Origin: Lachnospiraceae bacterium UBA3638 | Lineage (GTDB): Bacteria; Bacillota; Clostridia; Lachnospirales; Lachnospiraceae | Direction of reading: 5' to 3' | NCBI GenBank assembly: GCA_002373595.1 | Contig: DFKT01000026.1 | Location: forward strand, 38,996 to 102,995 | DNA: 64,000 nt | Shown: piece by piece, positions 6,358-13,574 of the stretch | Layout of the letters: the number at the start of each line of letters is the position of its first letter | Numbering within the stretch: the stretch's first letter is position 1 | Program-made: the position numbers and the translations under genes | The notes under the pieces: model-generated | Told to the model about the DNA's origin: nothing | The model's input: the letters and a program-made list of their open reading frames with translations, nothing else | Database searches by the model: none

Positions 6358-7889
6358 TTTTCTCTTCTCTTTTCTCTTCTTGCTTTGGCAGATATCGCTA
6401 TCGCTCTCACCACAAGTACGACCAGTCCTGCGGTCAGCAGTATCGCCAGGATCCTTAATCCGATCGGCATGCTGAGGAGATTGTAGCATCTCACGCTGAT
6501 CCACATATGATTGATCGCAGCGTTCGTATCCACATCAAAGTATCTCATGATCGAACTCCTGCGAATGACATCCTCGGGAGGATACTGTGCATAGAGCTGG
6601 CGCCTGGTCTGTTCCTCGGGAACAGTCATGGTATAGTCTCCCGGTTCTCCTCCAAAGAAGTAGCTTACATCGTACTCAGTGACTTCTTCCTCATCATCAT
6701 CCGCGCTGTAGTTCCACTCAAGATATTCAAATACTCTGTCATCTTCTTCGTTTCCGGATATGACCGATGTATATCCGATATAGTACATATTTCTGATCGC
6801 ATTTTCAGGCATGGAAAGGAAATTGACAAACGCTTCGGCAGCACGCTGCTTTGCGCTGTCTTCACCTATTCCCTTCTTGAGCATTACCCATCCGTCAAAC
6901 CAGAGATTGGTGCTCTCCTTTGGAACCGCGAAGTTAAGATAATAATCATCTTCCTCCGCCTGATCCATAGCGTATACCGCATCTCCGGACCACTGATAAT
7001 TGGCTACGACCTTGCCCGTTATCATATCGGCTTTTCCGCTGTCCGTCTCAAAGGAATATACATTCTTTCTTGCTGCCTGAAGATAATCAAGAACCTCTGC
7101 TATAGTTTCATCAGAGACATCATTCATCTCTTCCTCGAGTTTTTCGGAATAATCCGGATCGTTCTTGAACTCTTCCGAAGTAAGTCTGTCGGACTTGATC
7201 GCGCCGAGTGCGAGGAAATACGAATCCCTTACATTATCCTTGAGCGTGATCTGACGGAACATGTCCGGATCACAGGCCGCATTCATCGTAGTTATCTGCT
7301 CCTCGGTGACCTCATCCGGATTGTACAGGAAACCCGTCACTCCCCACATGTATCCTGCAGCATATTCGCTCCAAAGCTTACCGTCTATATCATGAGTCTC
7401 AAACTTCTCTTTAATATAAGGCGATACGTTCCTGCTATAGTAATTGTTGTTTACATCGGTGTTGAAAAAAGTATCCGAGTAAGGTACGAGCCAATCCTCA
7501 CTCATGAGCTTCATGATCATGTATTCCGACGGACATACAAGATCATACTCGTCACCGAGCGTGAGCATATTGTAGAGTTCCTCGTTAGTACCGAAGCAGC
7601 TGTACTCCACACGGACTCTCTCTCCGTAATTCTCGTAATACCAGTCCTCAAATTCTTCATAGAGGGCTTTCTCTCCGAAGATATCTCCGCTGTCTAAGTC
7701 TATTACTTCATCCTCATCCCAGTCGCCGAGATCCATGTATTCTTCCCAGTTACAAACTCTGAGAACGATCTCTTTTTCTATGGTTCCGGAGGTTGCATAT
7801 GCTCTTCCGCCGATGCCGCCCATCGGGATACTCGTCGCAAGAAGCGCAGATGCTGCTAATACCGCGAAGGCTTTGATACTCTTTCTCAT
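6342..7889 (-). CDS. potD: Spermidine/putrescine ABC transporter substrate-binding protein
   Basis: A 515-residue PotD-type binding protein: signal peptide (residues 1-32 ending GRAYA), then LRVCNWEEYMDLGDW, the typical first strand of polyamine-binding proteins. Later come YDLVCPSEYMIMKLM and NLWFDGWVMLKKG. It has no lipobox. Instead the C-terminus carries a membrane helix (LRILAILLTAGLVVLVVRAI) and a basic tail. It is therefore probably held to the membrane at its C-terminal end rather than by a lipid. It is some 150 residues longer than usual PotD, partly from this anchor and from acidic insertions. It is the last gene of potABCD and overlaps potC by four bases. Confidence 0.88.
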   Translation of the reverse strand: MRKSIKAFAVLAASALLATSIPMGGIGGRAYATSGTIEKEIVLRVCNWEEYMDLGDWDEDEVIDLDSGDIFGEKALYEEFEDWYYENYGERVRVEYSCFGTNEELYNMLTLGDEYDLVCPSEYMIMKLMSEDWLVPYSDTFFNTDVNNNYYSRNVSPYIKEKFETHDIDGKLWSEYAAGYMWGVTGFLYNPDEVTEEQITTMNAACDPDMFRQITLKDNVRDSYFLALGAIKSDRLTSEEFKNDPDYSEKLEEEMNDVSDETIAEVLDYLQAARKNVYSFETDSGKADMITGKVVANYQWSGDAVYAMDQAEEDDYYLNFAVPKESTNLWFDGWVMLKKGIGEDSAKQRAAEAFVNFLSMPENAIRNMYYIGYTSVISGNEEDDRVFEYLEWNYSADDDEEEVTEYDVSYFFGGEPGDYTMTVPEEQTRRQLYAQYPPEDVIRRSSIMRYFDVDTNAAINHMWISVRCYNLLSMPIGLRILAILLTAGLVVLVVRAIAISAKARREKRREKRVAE

Positions 7890-8704
7890 GCGTTCACCTC
7901 CGCTCCCTTACGGATCTTTTTCTCCGCATCTTTATTTCTGTTTCCGGCAAAAGCAATTATAAGGACCACCACAAAAATGATCGTGGAAAGAGCCCACAGT
8001 GCCGTCTTTACCTCGGTCTGTGATCCTCTCGTGGCGTTAACTACATAAGTACTGATGGTATCAAAGGTTGCAGGCTTGGTATACGTCGCGACGAAATAAT
8101 CATCAAGGCTGAGCGTGACAGCCATTGCAAACCCTGACAGTATACCCGGAAGTATCTCAGGGATCACCACCTTCCAAAGAGCGGTCATCGGAGGTGCTCC
8201 AAGGTCAAGCGCAGCCTCGTACAGACTCTTGTCCATCTGTCCGAGTTTCGGATATACAGATAAGAATACGAAAGGAGCGCAGAGAGTAACATGTCCCGCG
8301 ACAAGAGGGAAGAAGCTCTCTTTACTCATTCCGAATACAACAACCAGGAGTATGCAAAGCGAAAAACCGGTAACAACATCCGCATTGACTACGGGGATCC
8401 TGTTTATTCCGGTATATGCGCTCCTCATCTTCTTGCCGGAGTAGAATGCTCCCATTGCGCCGAGAGTTCCGAGGATCGTAGCAAGGATCGCACTTCCCAC
8501 TGCAAGAGCGAGCGTTCCGAGGATCATGCTGCGCAGTTCCTCCGTGGTAAACAGATAGATATAATTATCAAACGAAAAGCTTGCTCCCATTCCTATCTGG
8601 GTGGCATCCGTAAAACTGTATACCGCAAGAATGAGTATGGGTGCATATACGAGAAAGAGTGCCGGCACAAGTATGAGCGTCTGGATTATCTTCTTTTTGT
8701 TCAT
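7886..8704 (-). CDS. potC: Polyamine ABC transporter permease PotC
   Basis: A 272-residue six-helix permease. The EAA loop reads EAALDLGAPPMTALWKVVIP, which is characteristic of PotC and docks on the ATPase. LSLDDYFVATY further along is a PotC signature stretch. Together with PotB it forms the membrane channel of the polyamine importer. It overlaps potB and potD by four bases each (ATGA), implying coupled translation. Confidence 0.92.
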   Translation of the reverse strand: MNKKKIIQTLILVPALFLVYAPILILAVYSFTDATQIGMGASFSFDNYIYLFTTEELRSMILGTLALAVGSAILATILGTLGAMGAFYSGKKMRSAYTGINRIPVVNADVVTGFSLCILLVVVFGMSKESFFPLVAGHVTLCAPFVFLSVYPKLGQMDKSLYEAALDLGAPPMTALWKVVIPEILPGILSGFAMAVTLSLDDYFVATYTKPATFDTISTYVVNATRGSQTEVKTALWALSTIIFVVVLIIAFAGNRNKDAEKKIRKGAEVNA

Positions 8705-9498
8705 ATCAGTGCCCCTCCTTTCTGATCATTCTCTTCACCGGCATCCGTAGCAAGTGTGACGATCACTATAATTGCCAGCAGCACGAGAGCTATCATCGAT
8801 CCGTTGTGCCAGTCATATGCCGAGAAGTAACTTCCGATAAGGCTTCCCATGATATATGTGCTGTTGTAGAGCATATCAAGAACAACATAGTTGGTCATTG
8901 CAGGAAGAAATACCATGGATACTCCGCTCGCCACACCGGGCATCGAAAGCGGAAGTGTCACTCTCGCAAAAGCATCAAAGCTTCCCGCGCCGAGATCCGC
9001 AGCCGCTTCAAGCAGGCTCCTGTCGAGTCTCGATATCTGGTTGTAGATGGGAAGTATCATAAAAGGAAGGAAATCATATGTCATTCCTATTATTGAGTTC
9101 ATAAAAGGATGAAACGCGAGATTACCTTCCACAACTGTCAGTATCTCTTTGAGTGCCGTGATGCGGAGCGTGAAATTGATCCACATCGGCATGACAAAGA
9201 GCATAACGAGTACAGACTTCCTCTTGAGATTGCTCATTGCGAGGATATATGCCACAGGGTAGCTGATCGCAAGGCACAGCGCCGTGGTCGAAAAAGCTAT
9301 GAGCAAACTGTACAGAAGTGTGCCGAGCGTATTGGGATCGGTAAAGAATCCGGTGAGATTTCCGATCGTAAAATGTCCTGTGCCGTCGGTAAATGCATAA
9401 TATAGTATGACGAACAGAGGCAGTATTACAAAAATTGCAAGAAATACCGCATACGGAATACCAAGGTATTTTCTTGAAAAACCCTTGCGCGCGCCCAT
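8701..9498 (-). CDS. potB: Polyamine ABC transporter permease PotB
   Basis: A 265-residue permease with about six membrane helices. Its EAA loop is EAAADLGAGSFDAFARVTLP. NFTLRITALKEIL and a later LPAMTNYVVLDML resemble PotB/PotH. It pairs with PotC. Its start codon shares one base with the potA stop codon (TAATG), so the four transport genes are tightly coupled. Confidence 0.92.
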   Translation of the reverse strand: MGARKGFSRKYLGIPYAVFLAIFVILPLFVILYYAFTDGTGHFTIGNLTGFFTDPNTLGTLLYSLLIAFSTTALCLAISYPVAYILAMSNLKRKSVLVMLFVMPMWINFTLRITALKEILTVVEGNLAFHPFMNSIIGMTYDFLPFMILPIYNQISRLDRSLLEAAADLGAGSFDAFARVTLPLSMPGVASGVSMVFLPAMTNYVVLDMLYNSTYIMGSLIGSYFSAYDWHNGSMIALVLLAIIVIVTLATDAGEENDQKGGALI

Positions 9499-10940
9499 TA
9501 CTTCTTCACCCCGAAAGTCATCTTGTCCTCAGGCATGATAAGACCTACGCGGTCATTCATATTCCAGAGGTATTCATCGTCAACGATAAGATCGTGACCG
9601 TGATCAGTGCGCACGACATAGCTGTAATGGTCACCCTTATATATAAGGTTGATTATCTGTCCGCTGGTAAGACCTGCCGACTCATCATCGCTGAGCTCGA
9701 TATCAGCAGGCTCGATAGATACCTGTACTTTGATCTTGGAGGTATCGATGGGCTCTCCCGATCCGTCAACCAGCACTTCATCCTTGATCCTGGCTCCGGG
9801 GATAACGCTTCCAAGGTCGCACTTTATCTCACGTCCGTTGTAATCAAGCGTGGAAGCATCCACTATATCCGCTTCAAATCTGGTCGTGTGATCCTCTGCT
9901 ATCATTACATGGATACCGTCGGGCTCAATGCTCATTCCGATCGTATCTCCAACCTTCGGAGACTTGGTGGAACGGATGACCATCTCATATTTTCCGCTCT
10001 CAACGGTTATCTCGTAGTGCATACCCTTAAAGATGACTCCGGTAACTTTTCCCGAGATGGTTCCCTTGGAACTGTCTGCATCCCAGATGACATCCTCGGG
10101 TCTTATTACTATATCTACCTGTGTTCCCTCCGGAACATCATCCACACATTCAAATTCTCCGCCCGCGAATCTCGCTTTGAGTTTGCCGGTCATGATTCCC
10201 TTGAAGATATTGCTCTCTCCGATGAAGTCAGCAACGAATGCGTTTGCAGGCTCATTGTAGATGTCCTCGGGAGTGCCTATCTGCTGGATCTGTCCGCGGC
10301 TCATGACCACGATCTTATCGGACATGGTAAGAGCCTCTTCCTGATCATGAGTTACATATATAAAGGTAATACCCAAACGATCGTGCATAGCCTTAAGCTC
10401 GAGCTGCATCTCTTTTCTCATCTTAAGATCGAGCGCGCCCAGAGGCTCGTCCAAAAGGAGGATCTCGGGCTCATTTACAAGAGCTCTTGCGATCGCAATT
10501 CTCTGCTGCTGACCTCCGGAAAGAGTTGATACCTTTCTGTCCTCAAATCCTTCGAGGTCAACTATCTCGAGAACTCTCTTAACCTTGGCATCCATCTCGT
10601 CCTTGGGAAGCTTCTTAAGCTTAAGTCCGAAAGCGATATTGTCATATATATTCATATGAGGGAAAAGAGCATACCTCTGGAAGACGGTATTGACCGGTCT
10701 CTTATAAGGAGGGATCGCAGTAATATCCTTTCCTCCCAGCAGCATCTCTCCCGATGTAGGGACATCAAACCCTCCTATCATACGGAGCATCGTCGTTTTT
10801 CCGCATCCCGAGGGGCCCAGGAAAGTGACGAACTCTCCCCTCTTTATCTCAAGATTAAAGTCGCTTACCGCAACAAATCCGTTGTCGGAAAACGCCTTGG
10901 TCACATGTTTGATCTCAATGATATTATCCGATGCTTTCAC
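9498..10940 (-). CDS. potA: Polyamine ABC transporter ATPase PotA, extended C-terminus
   Basis: An ABC ATPase with Walker A GPSGCGKTT, signature LSGGQQQRIAIARAL and Walker B ILLLDEPLGALD. It drives polyamine uptake through PotBC. I chose the GTG at 10940, seven bases after GGAGG; an in-frame ATG further upstream lacks a ribosome site. At 480 residues it is roughly 100 longer than typical PotA. After the ordinary TOBE region (DIVIRPEDVIWDADSSKGTI) a second similar unit follows (VQVSIEPADIELSDDES and HYSYVVRTDHGHDLIV), so the regulatory part appears duplicated. It heads the potABCD operon. Confidence 0.92.
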   Translation of the reverse strand: MKASDNIIEIKHVTKAFSDNGFVAVSDFNLEIKRGEFVTFLGPSGCGKTTMLRMIGGFDVPTSGEMLLGGKDITAIPPYKRPVNTVFQRYALFPHMNIYDNIAFGLKLKKLPKDEMDAKVKRVLEIVDLEGFEDRKVSTLSGGQQQRIAIARALVNEPEILLLDEPLGALDLKMRKEMQLELKAMHDRLGITFIYVTHDQEEALTMSDKIVVMSRGQIQQIGTPEDIYNEPANAFVADFIGESNIFKGIMTGKLKARFAGGEFECVDDVPEGTQVDIVIRPEDVIWDADSSKGTISGKVTGVIFKGMHYEITVESGKYEMVIRSTKSPKVGDTIGMSIEPDGIHVMIAEDHTTRFEADIVDASTLDYNGREIKCDLGSVIPGARIKDEVLVDGSGEPIDTSKIKVQVSIEPADIELSDDESAGLTSGQIINLIYKGDHYSYVVRTDHGHDLIVDDEYLWNMNDRVGLIMPEDKMTFGVKK

Positions 10941-11003
10941 CCATCTACCTCCGTGAAAAAACTCATCCAGCACCCTATCCCGGGCGCAAACATACTATGT
11001 TAC

Positions 11004-11031
11004 ATATTACAGTAATATCTCAAAATTGCAA
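11004..11031 (-). promoter_or_regulatory. Candidate promoter of potABCD
   Basis: On the minus strand TTGCAA (11026-11031) and TAATAT (11004-11009) are 16 bases apart. It lies just downstream of the terminator of the isomerase gene, the right place for an independent pot promoter. The -10 is imperfect. Confidence 0.45.
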
Positions 11032-11066
11032 CTGTTTTTTTATTTAATGTTCAGAGCATAAAAAGT

Positions 11067-11090
11067 CGCCCCGCAGATGACTGCGGGGCG
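11067..11090 (-). terminator. Terminator of the isomerase gene
   Basis: A perfect 10-bp GC-rich stem, CGCCCCGCAG (11067-11076) and CTGCGGGGCG (11081-11090), with a four-base loop. On the minus strand ACTTTTTAT follows. It stands 39 bases after the stop codon of the isomerase. Confidence 0.9.
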
Positions 11091-11129
11091 GCTGTAACAT
11101 CGCTTTTCAGACTGTCTGTCCGGCCTGTA

Positions 11130-12614
11130 TTACTTCCAGGGATTCTCGGTAGGATAAGGAAGAGAAGCGGGCTGGTTGTAATTAAGATCCTCGATGGGTA
11201 CTCCGATGTACTTGAATACCTCGAAGAGCTGCTTTCCGAAGTGGCCGAATGCAACTGCACCGTGGTGAGGATAATTCTTCTCAAGAAGAACGTGACGATA
11301 GAAACGTCCCATCTCATGGATAGCGAATACTCCGATGCTTCCGAAGGACTGAGTAGCAACGGGAAGTACTTCGCCCTCTGCGATGTAAGCGCGAAGCTTG
11401 CAATCAGCGGTGGACTGCAGACGATAGAAGGTGATATCGCCGGGCATGATGTCTCCCTCGAGAGTTCCGTTGGTAACTTCGATAGGAAGTGCTCGTGCCA
11501 TGATCTTCTGGTACTTCATGCTGCAGGAGCTCATCTTCTTTGAGCAGGTATTTCCGCAGTGGAATCCCATGAAGGTATCGGTAAACTCATAAGGGAACTT
11601 GCCTTTGATGGACTGATCGAACATATCATGAGGAACGGAGTTGTTGATGTCGAGAAGCGTTACAGCGTCACGGCTTACAACAGTTCCGATGAACTCGGAG
11701 AGACATCCGTAAATATCAACCTCACAGGAAACGGGGATGCCCATTCCGGTAAGACGGCTGTTTACATAGCAGGGAACGAATCCAAACTGGGTCTGGAATG
11801 CGGGCCAGCACTTACCTGCGATAGCTACAAACTTTCTGTATCCCTTGTGAGCCTCTACCCAGTCAAGGAGAGTGAGCTCATACTGAGCAAGCTTGGGAAG
11901 TACTTCGGGCTTCTTGTTTCCTACGCCGAGCTCTTCCTCCATCTCCTTTACCTTGGCAGGGATCCTCTCATCATTAGCATGCTTATTGAAGGACTCGAAA
12001 AGATCAAGTTCGGAGTTCTCTTCGATCTCCACTCCGATATTGTAAAGCTGCTGGATGGGAGCGTTACATGCAAGGAAATTAAGCGGTCTGGGACCGAAAG
12101 AAATGATCTTGAGATTGTTGAGTCCGTATACAGCGTTTGCGATAGGCACGAAATCGTGGATCATATCTGCGCATTCCTCGGCATTTCCTACGGGATACTC
12201 AGGGATCCAAGCCTTAACGCTGCGAAGCTTCAAATTGTAGCTGGCATTGAGCATACCACAGTATGCGTCTCCGCGGCCATCCTGAAGGTCATTCTGGCTC
12301 TCCTCAGCTGCTGCGCAGAACATCTTGGGGCCTTCGAAATGCTTTGCAAGAAGGGTCTCGGAGATCTCGGGACCGAAGTTTCCGAGATATACGCAAAGAG
12401 CTTCACATCCTGCCTTCTTTACGTCCTCGAGAGCCTGTACCATGTGGATCTCGCTCTCTACTATACAGATAGGGCACTCGTAAATGTCATCAGCACCGTA
12501 CTTCTTGGTATAAGCCTCTACAAGAGCCTTGCGACGGTTAACGGAGAGGGACTCCGGGAAACAGTCACGGCTTACGGCTACGATACCGATCTTAACCTTG
12601 GGTAAATTAACCAT
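11130..12614 (-). CDS. L-fucose/L-arabinose isomerase family protein
   Basis: A 494-residue cytoplasmic protein of the L-fucose/L-arabinose isomerase fold. It opens KVKIGIVAVSRDCFPESLS, contains FGPRPLNFLACNAPIQQLYN, and has a metal-site region with SCEVDIYGCLSEFIG, GFHCGNTCSK and a C-terminal HHGAVAFGHFGKQLFEVF. These enzymes interconvert aldoses and ketoses with a divalent metal. The sequence departs from both AraA and FucI, so the sugar is open; a pentose fits the neighbouring xylan genes and xylulokinase. It has its own promoter with a palindrome at the start site and direct repeats upstream, and its own terminator. An AGGAGG ribosome site precedes the ATG. Confidence 0.82.
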   Translation of the reverse strand: MVNLPKVKIGIVAVSRDCFPESLSVNRRKALVEAYTKKYGADDIYECPICIVESEIHMVQALEDVKKAGCEALCVYLGNFGPEISETLLAKHFEGPKMFCAAAEESQNDLQDGRGDAYCGMLNASYNLKLRSVKAWIPEYPVGNAEECADMIHDFVPIANAVYGLNNLKIISFGPRPLNFLACNAPIQQLYNIGVEIEENSELDLFESFNKHANDERIPAKVKEMEEELGVGNKKPEVLPKLAQYELTLLDWVEAHKGYRKFVAIAGKCWPAFQTQFGFVPCYVNSRLTGMGIPVSCEVDIYGCLSEFIGTVVSRDAVTLLDINNSVPHDMFDQSIKGKFPYEFTDTFMGFHCGNTCSKKMSSCSMKYQKIMARALPIEVTNGTLEGDIMPGDITFYRLQSTADCKLRAYIAEGEVLPVATQSFGSIGVFAIHEMGRFYRHVLLEKNYPHHGAVAFGHFGKQLFEVFKYIGVPIEDLNYNQPASLPYPTENPWK

Positions 12615-12645
12615 TTTTGTATCCTCCTAAATTTCGTTTTCCCCT

Positions 12646-12661
12646 GTGGTCATACGACCAC
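12646..12661. promoter_or_regulatory. Palindromic operator at the isomerase start site
   Basis: GTGGTC-ATAC-GACCAC is a perfect 6-bp inverted repeat. It covers about +5 to +20 relative to the predicted start of the isomerase transcript, a common place for a LacI-type repressor. The binding protein is not identified. Confidence 0.5.
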
Positions 12662-12671
12662 CGATGTATTG

Positions 12672-12677
12672 ATTTTA
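12672..12677 (-). promoter_or_regulatory. Extended -10 box of the isomerase promoter
   Basis: On the minus strand TAAAAT is preceded by TGA, forming an extended -10. The -35 position 17 bases upstream reads TTTTAA, which is poor. That fits a promoter needing an activator, and direct repeats lie just upstream of it. Confidence 0.5.
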
Positions 12678-12703
12678 TCACAAACGCCGAACTCTTAAAA
12701 CCT

Positions 12704-12737
12704 AAAAATTGACATAAAATACCGAAAAATTGACATA
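12704..12737 (-). repeat. Two 13-bp direct repeats 21 bp apart, likely activator site
   Basis: The 13-mer AAAAATTGACATA (plus strand) occurs at 12704-12716 and 12725-12737. The start-to-start distance is 21 bases, two helical turns. The repeats end three bases upstream of the weak -35 region of the isomerase gene. This is the geometry of AraC-family binding sites. No AraC-type gene is in the window. Confidence 0.5.
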
Positions 12738-12754
12738 TCCGAAATGCGATTTGT

Positions 12755-13498
12755 TCAATATGGGCTGTTCATATTGTGGGCCGCAGCGACAGCCTGTTCA
12801 AGCGTCATATCATAGAACAGACCCGCTCCGAATATCCTGCCGGATTTTCCGTCATCCACAAATGCTCCGACCACTACACCGGGGATCGCGGATTCGGGAG
12901 CATTGGGAGCATTTGGCCCGCCGAGGTCCGTCCTGCACCAGCCGGGATCGGTAAGGTTTATCATCACATCCGTTCCCTGGAGTTTCGATCCTATATCAAT
13001 AGTCACCTTATTAAGCGCCGCCTTAGCCGCCGAATACCCTGCCTGTTCGGGTTCGAGAGCTATACCGCTTGTTGTATTTACTATTCTGCCAAATCCGGCC
13101 TCGGTCATCTTGGGAATGAAATGATAGCAGATCATCATCGGCGCCACAGTGTTGATAAGAAAACTGTCCGTATAATCCTCGGCCGGTGTGCTCAGCCACT
13201 CGGTCCTGTAGGCTATCTGCATACCCGCATTGTTCATAACGATATCGATCCTGTGACCAAGCCCGTCTACCTCTTCAAGCATTTTCTTTACGCTCTCCAA
13301 GTCAGACAATTCCGCTTCCACTGCGGTGCACTGCGCACCGAGTTCTTCTACCTCTGCCTTTACTTTATCAGCATGTTCTTTCTTTCTGCTCTGAACTATG
13401 ATGTTGCATCCTCTTTCTGCGAGGAAAAGAGAAACAAGTCTTCCTATACCTCTTGCTCCTCCGGTGACAAGTGCCCACCTCCCTTTTACATCTACCAT
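12755..13498 (-). CDS. Short-chain dehydrogenase/reductase
   Basis: A 247-residue NAD(P)-binding Rossmann enzyme. It has the cofactor motif TGGARGIGR near residues 12-20, NNAG at 89-92, a serine in NTTSGIA near 144, and the catalytic YSAAK at 155-159. The downstream PGWCRTDLGG is typical of classical SDRs. The start at 13498 follows AGGAGG and gives the normal family length. The long open frame further upstream runs into the xylan operon's terminator and is not coding. The substrate is unknown. Between the xylan operon and the isomerase, it may reduce or oxidise a sugar or sugar acid. Confidence 0.85.
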   Translation of the reverse strand: MVDVKGRWALVTGGARGIGRLVSLFLAERGCNIIVQSRKKEHADKVKAEVEELGAQCTAVEAELSDLESVKKMLEEVDGLGHRIDIVMNNAGMQIAYRTEWLSTPAEDYTDSFLINTVAPMMICYHFIPKMTEAGFGRIVNTTSGIALEPEQAGYSAAKAALNKVTIDIGSKLQGTDVMINLTDPGWCRTDLGGPNAPNAPESAIPGVVVGAFVDDGKSGRIFGAGLFYDMTLEQAVAAAHNMNSPY

Positions 13499-13539
13499 AA
13501 ATACCTCCTGCACTTTATGTGCGTGATAAACACAAGCTA

Positions 13540-13569
13540 AAAAAGGGAGCGATCCGTCGCGCCCTTTTT
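13540..13569 (-). terminator. Terminator of the xylan operon
   Basis: AAAAAGGG and GCGA pair with TCGC and CCCTTTTT around the loop TCCG, with one mismatch. It stands 5 bases after the stop codon of the sugar-sensor GGDEF gene. A run of six T follows on the minus strand. Confidence 0.85.
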
Positions 13570-13574
13570 CAAGC

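Noticed and set aside
6507-7697. Long plus-strand open frame opposite potD
   Set aside because: It is antisense to a clear PotD gene, has no ribosome site and its protein resembles no family.
9435-10529. Long plus-strand frame opposite potA
   Set aside because: Antisense shadow of a strongly conserved ATPase gene with no start signal.
11559-12605. Plus-strand frame of 348 codons opposite the isomerase
   Set aside because: Shadow frame; the isomerase on the other strand is supported by promoter, ribosome site and terminator.
12704-12737. Two TTGACA boxes read as plus-strand promoters
   Set aside because: No matching -10 boxes and no plus-strand gene follow. They are better read as direct repeats upstream of the isomerase promoter.
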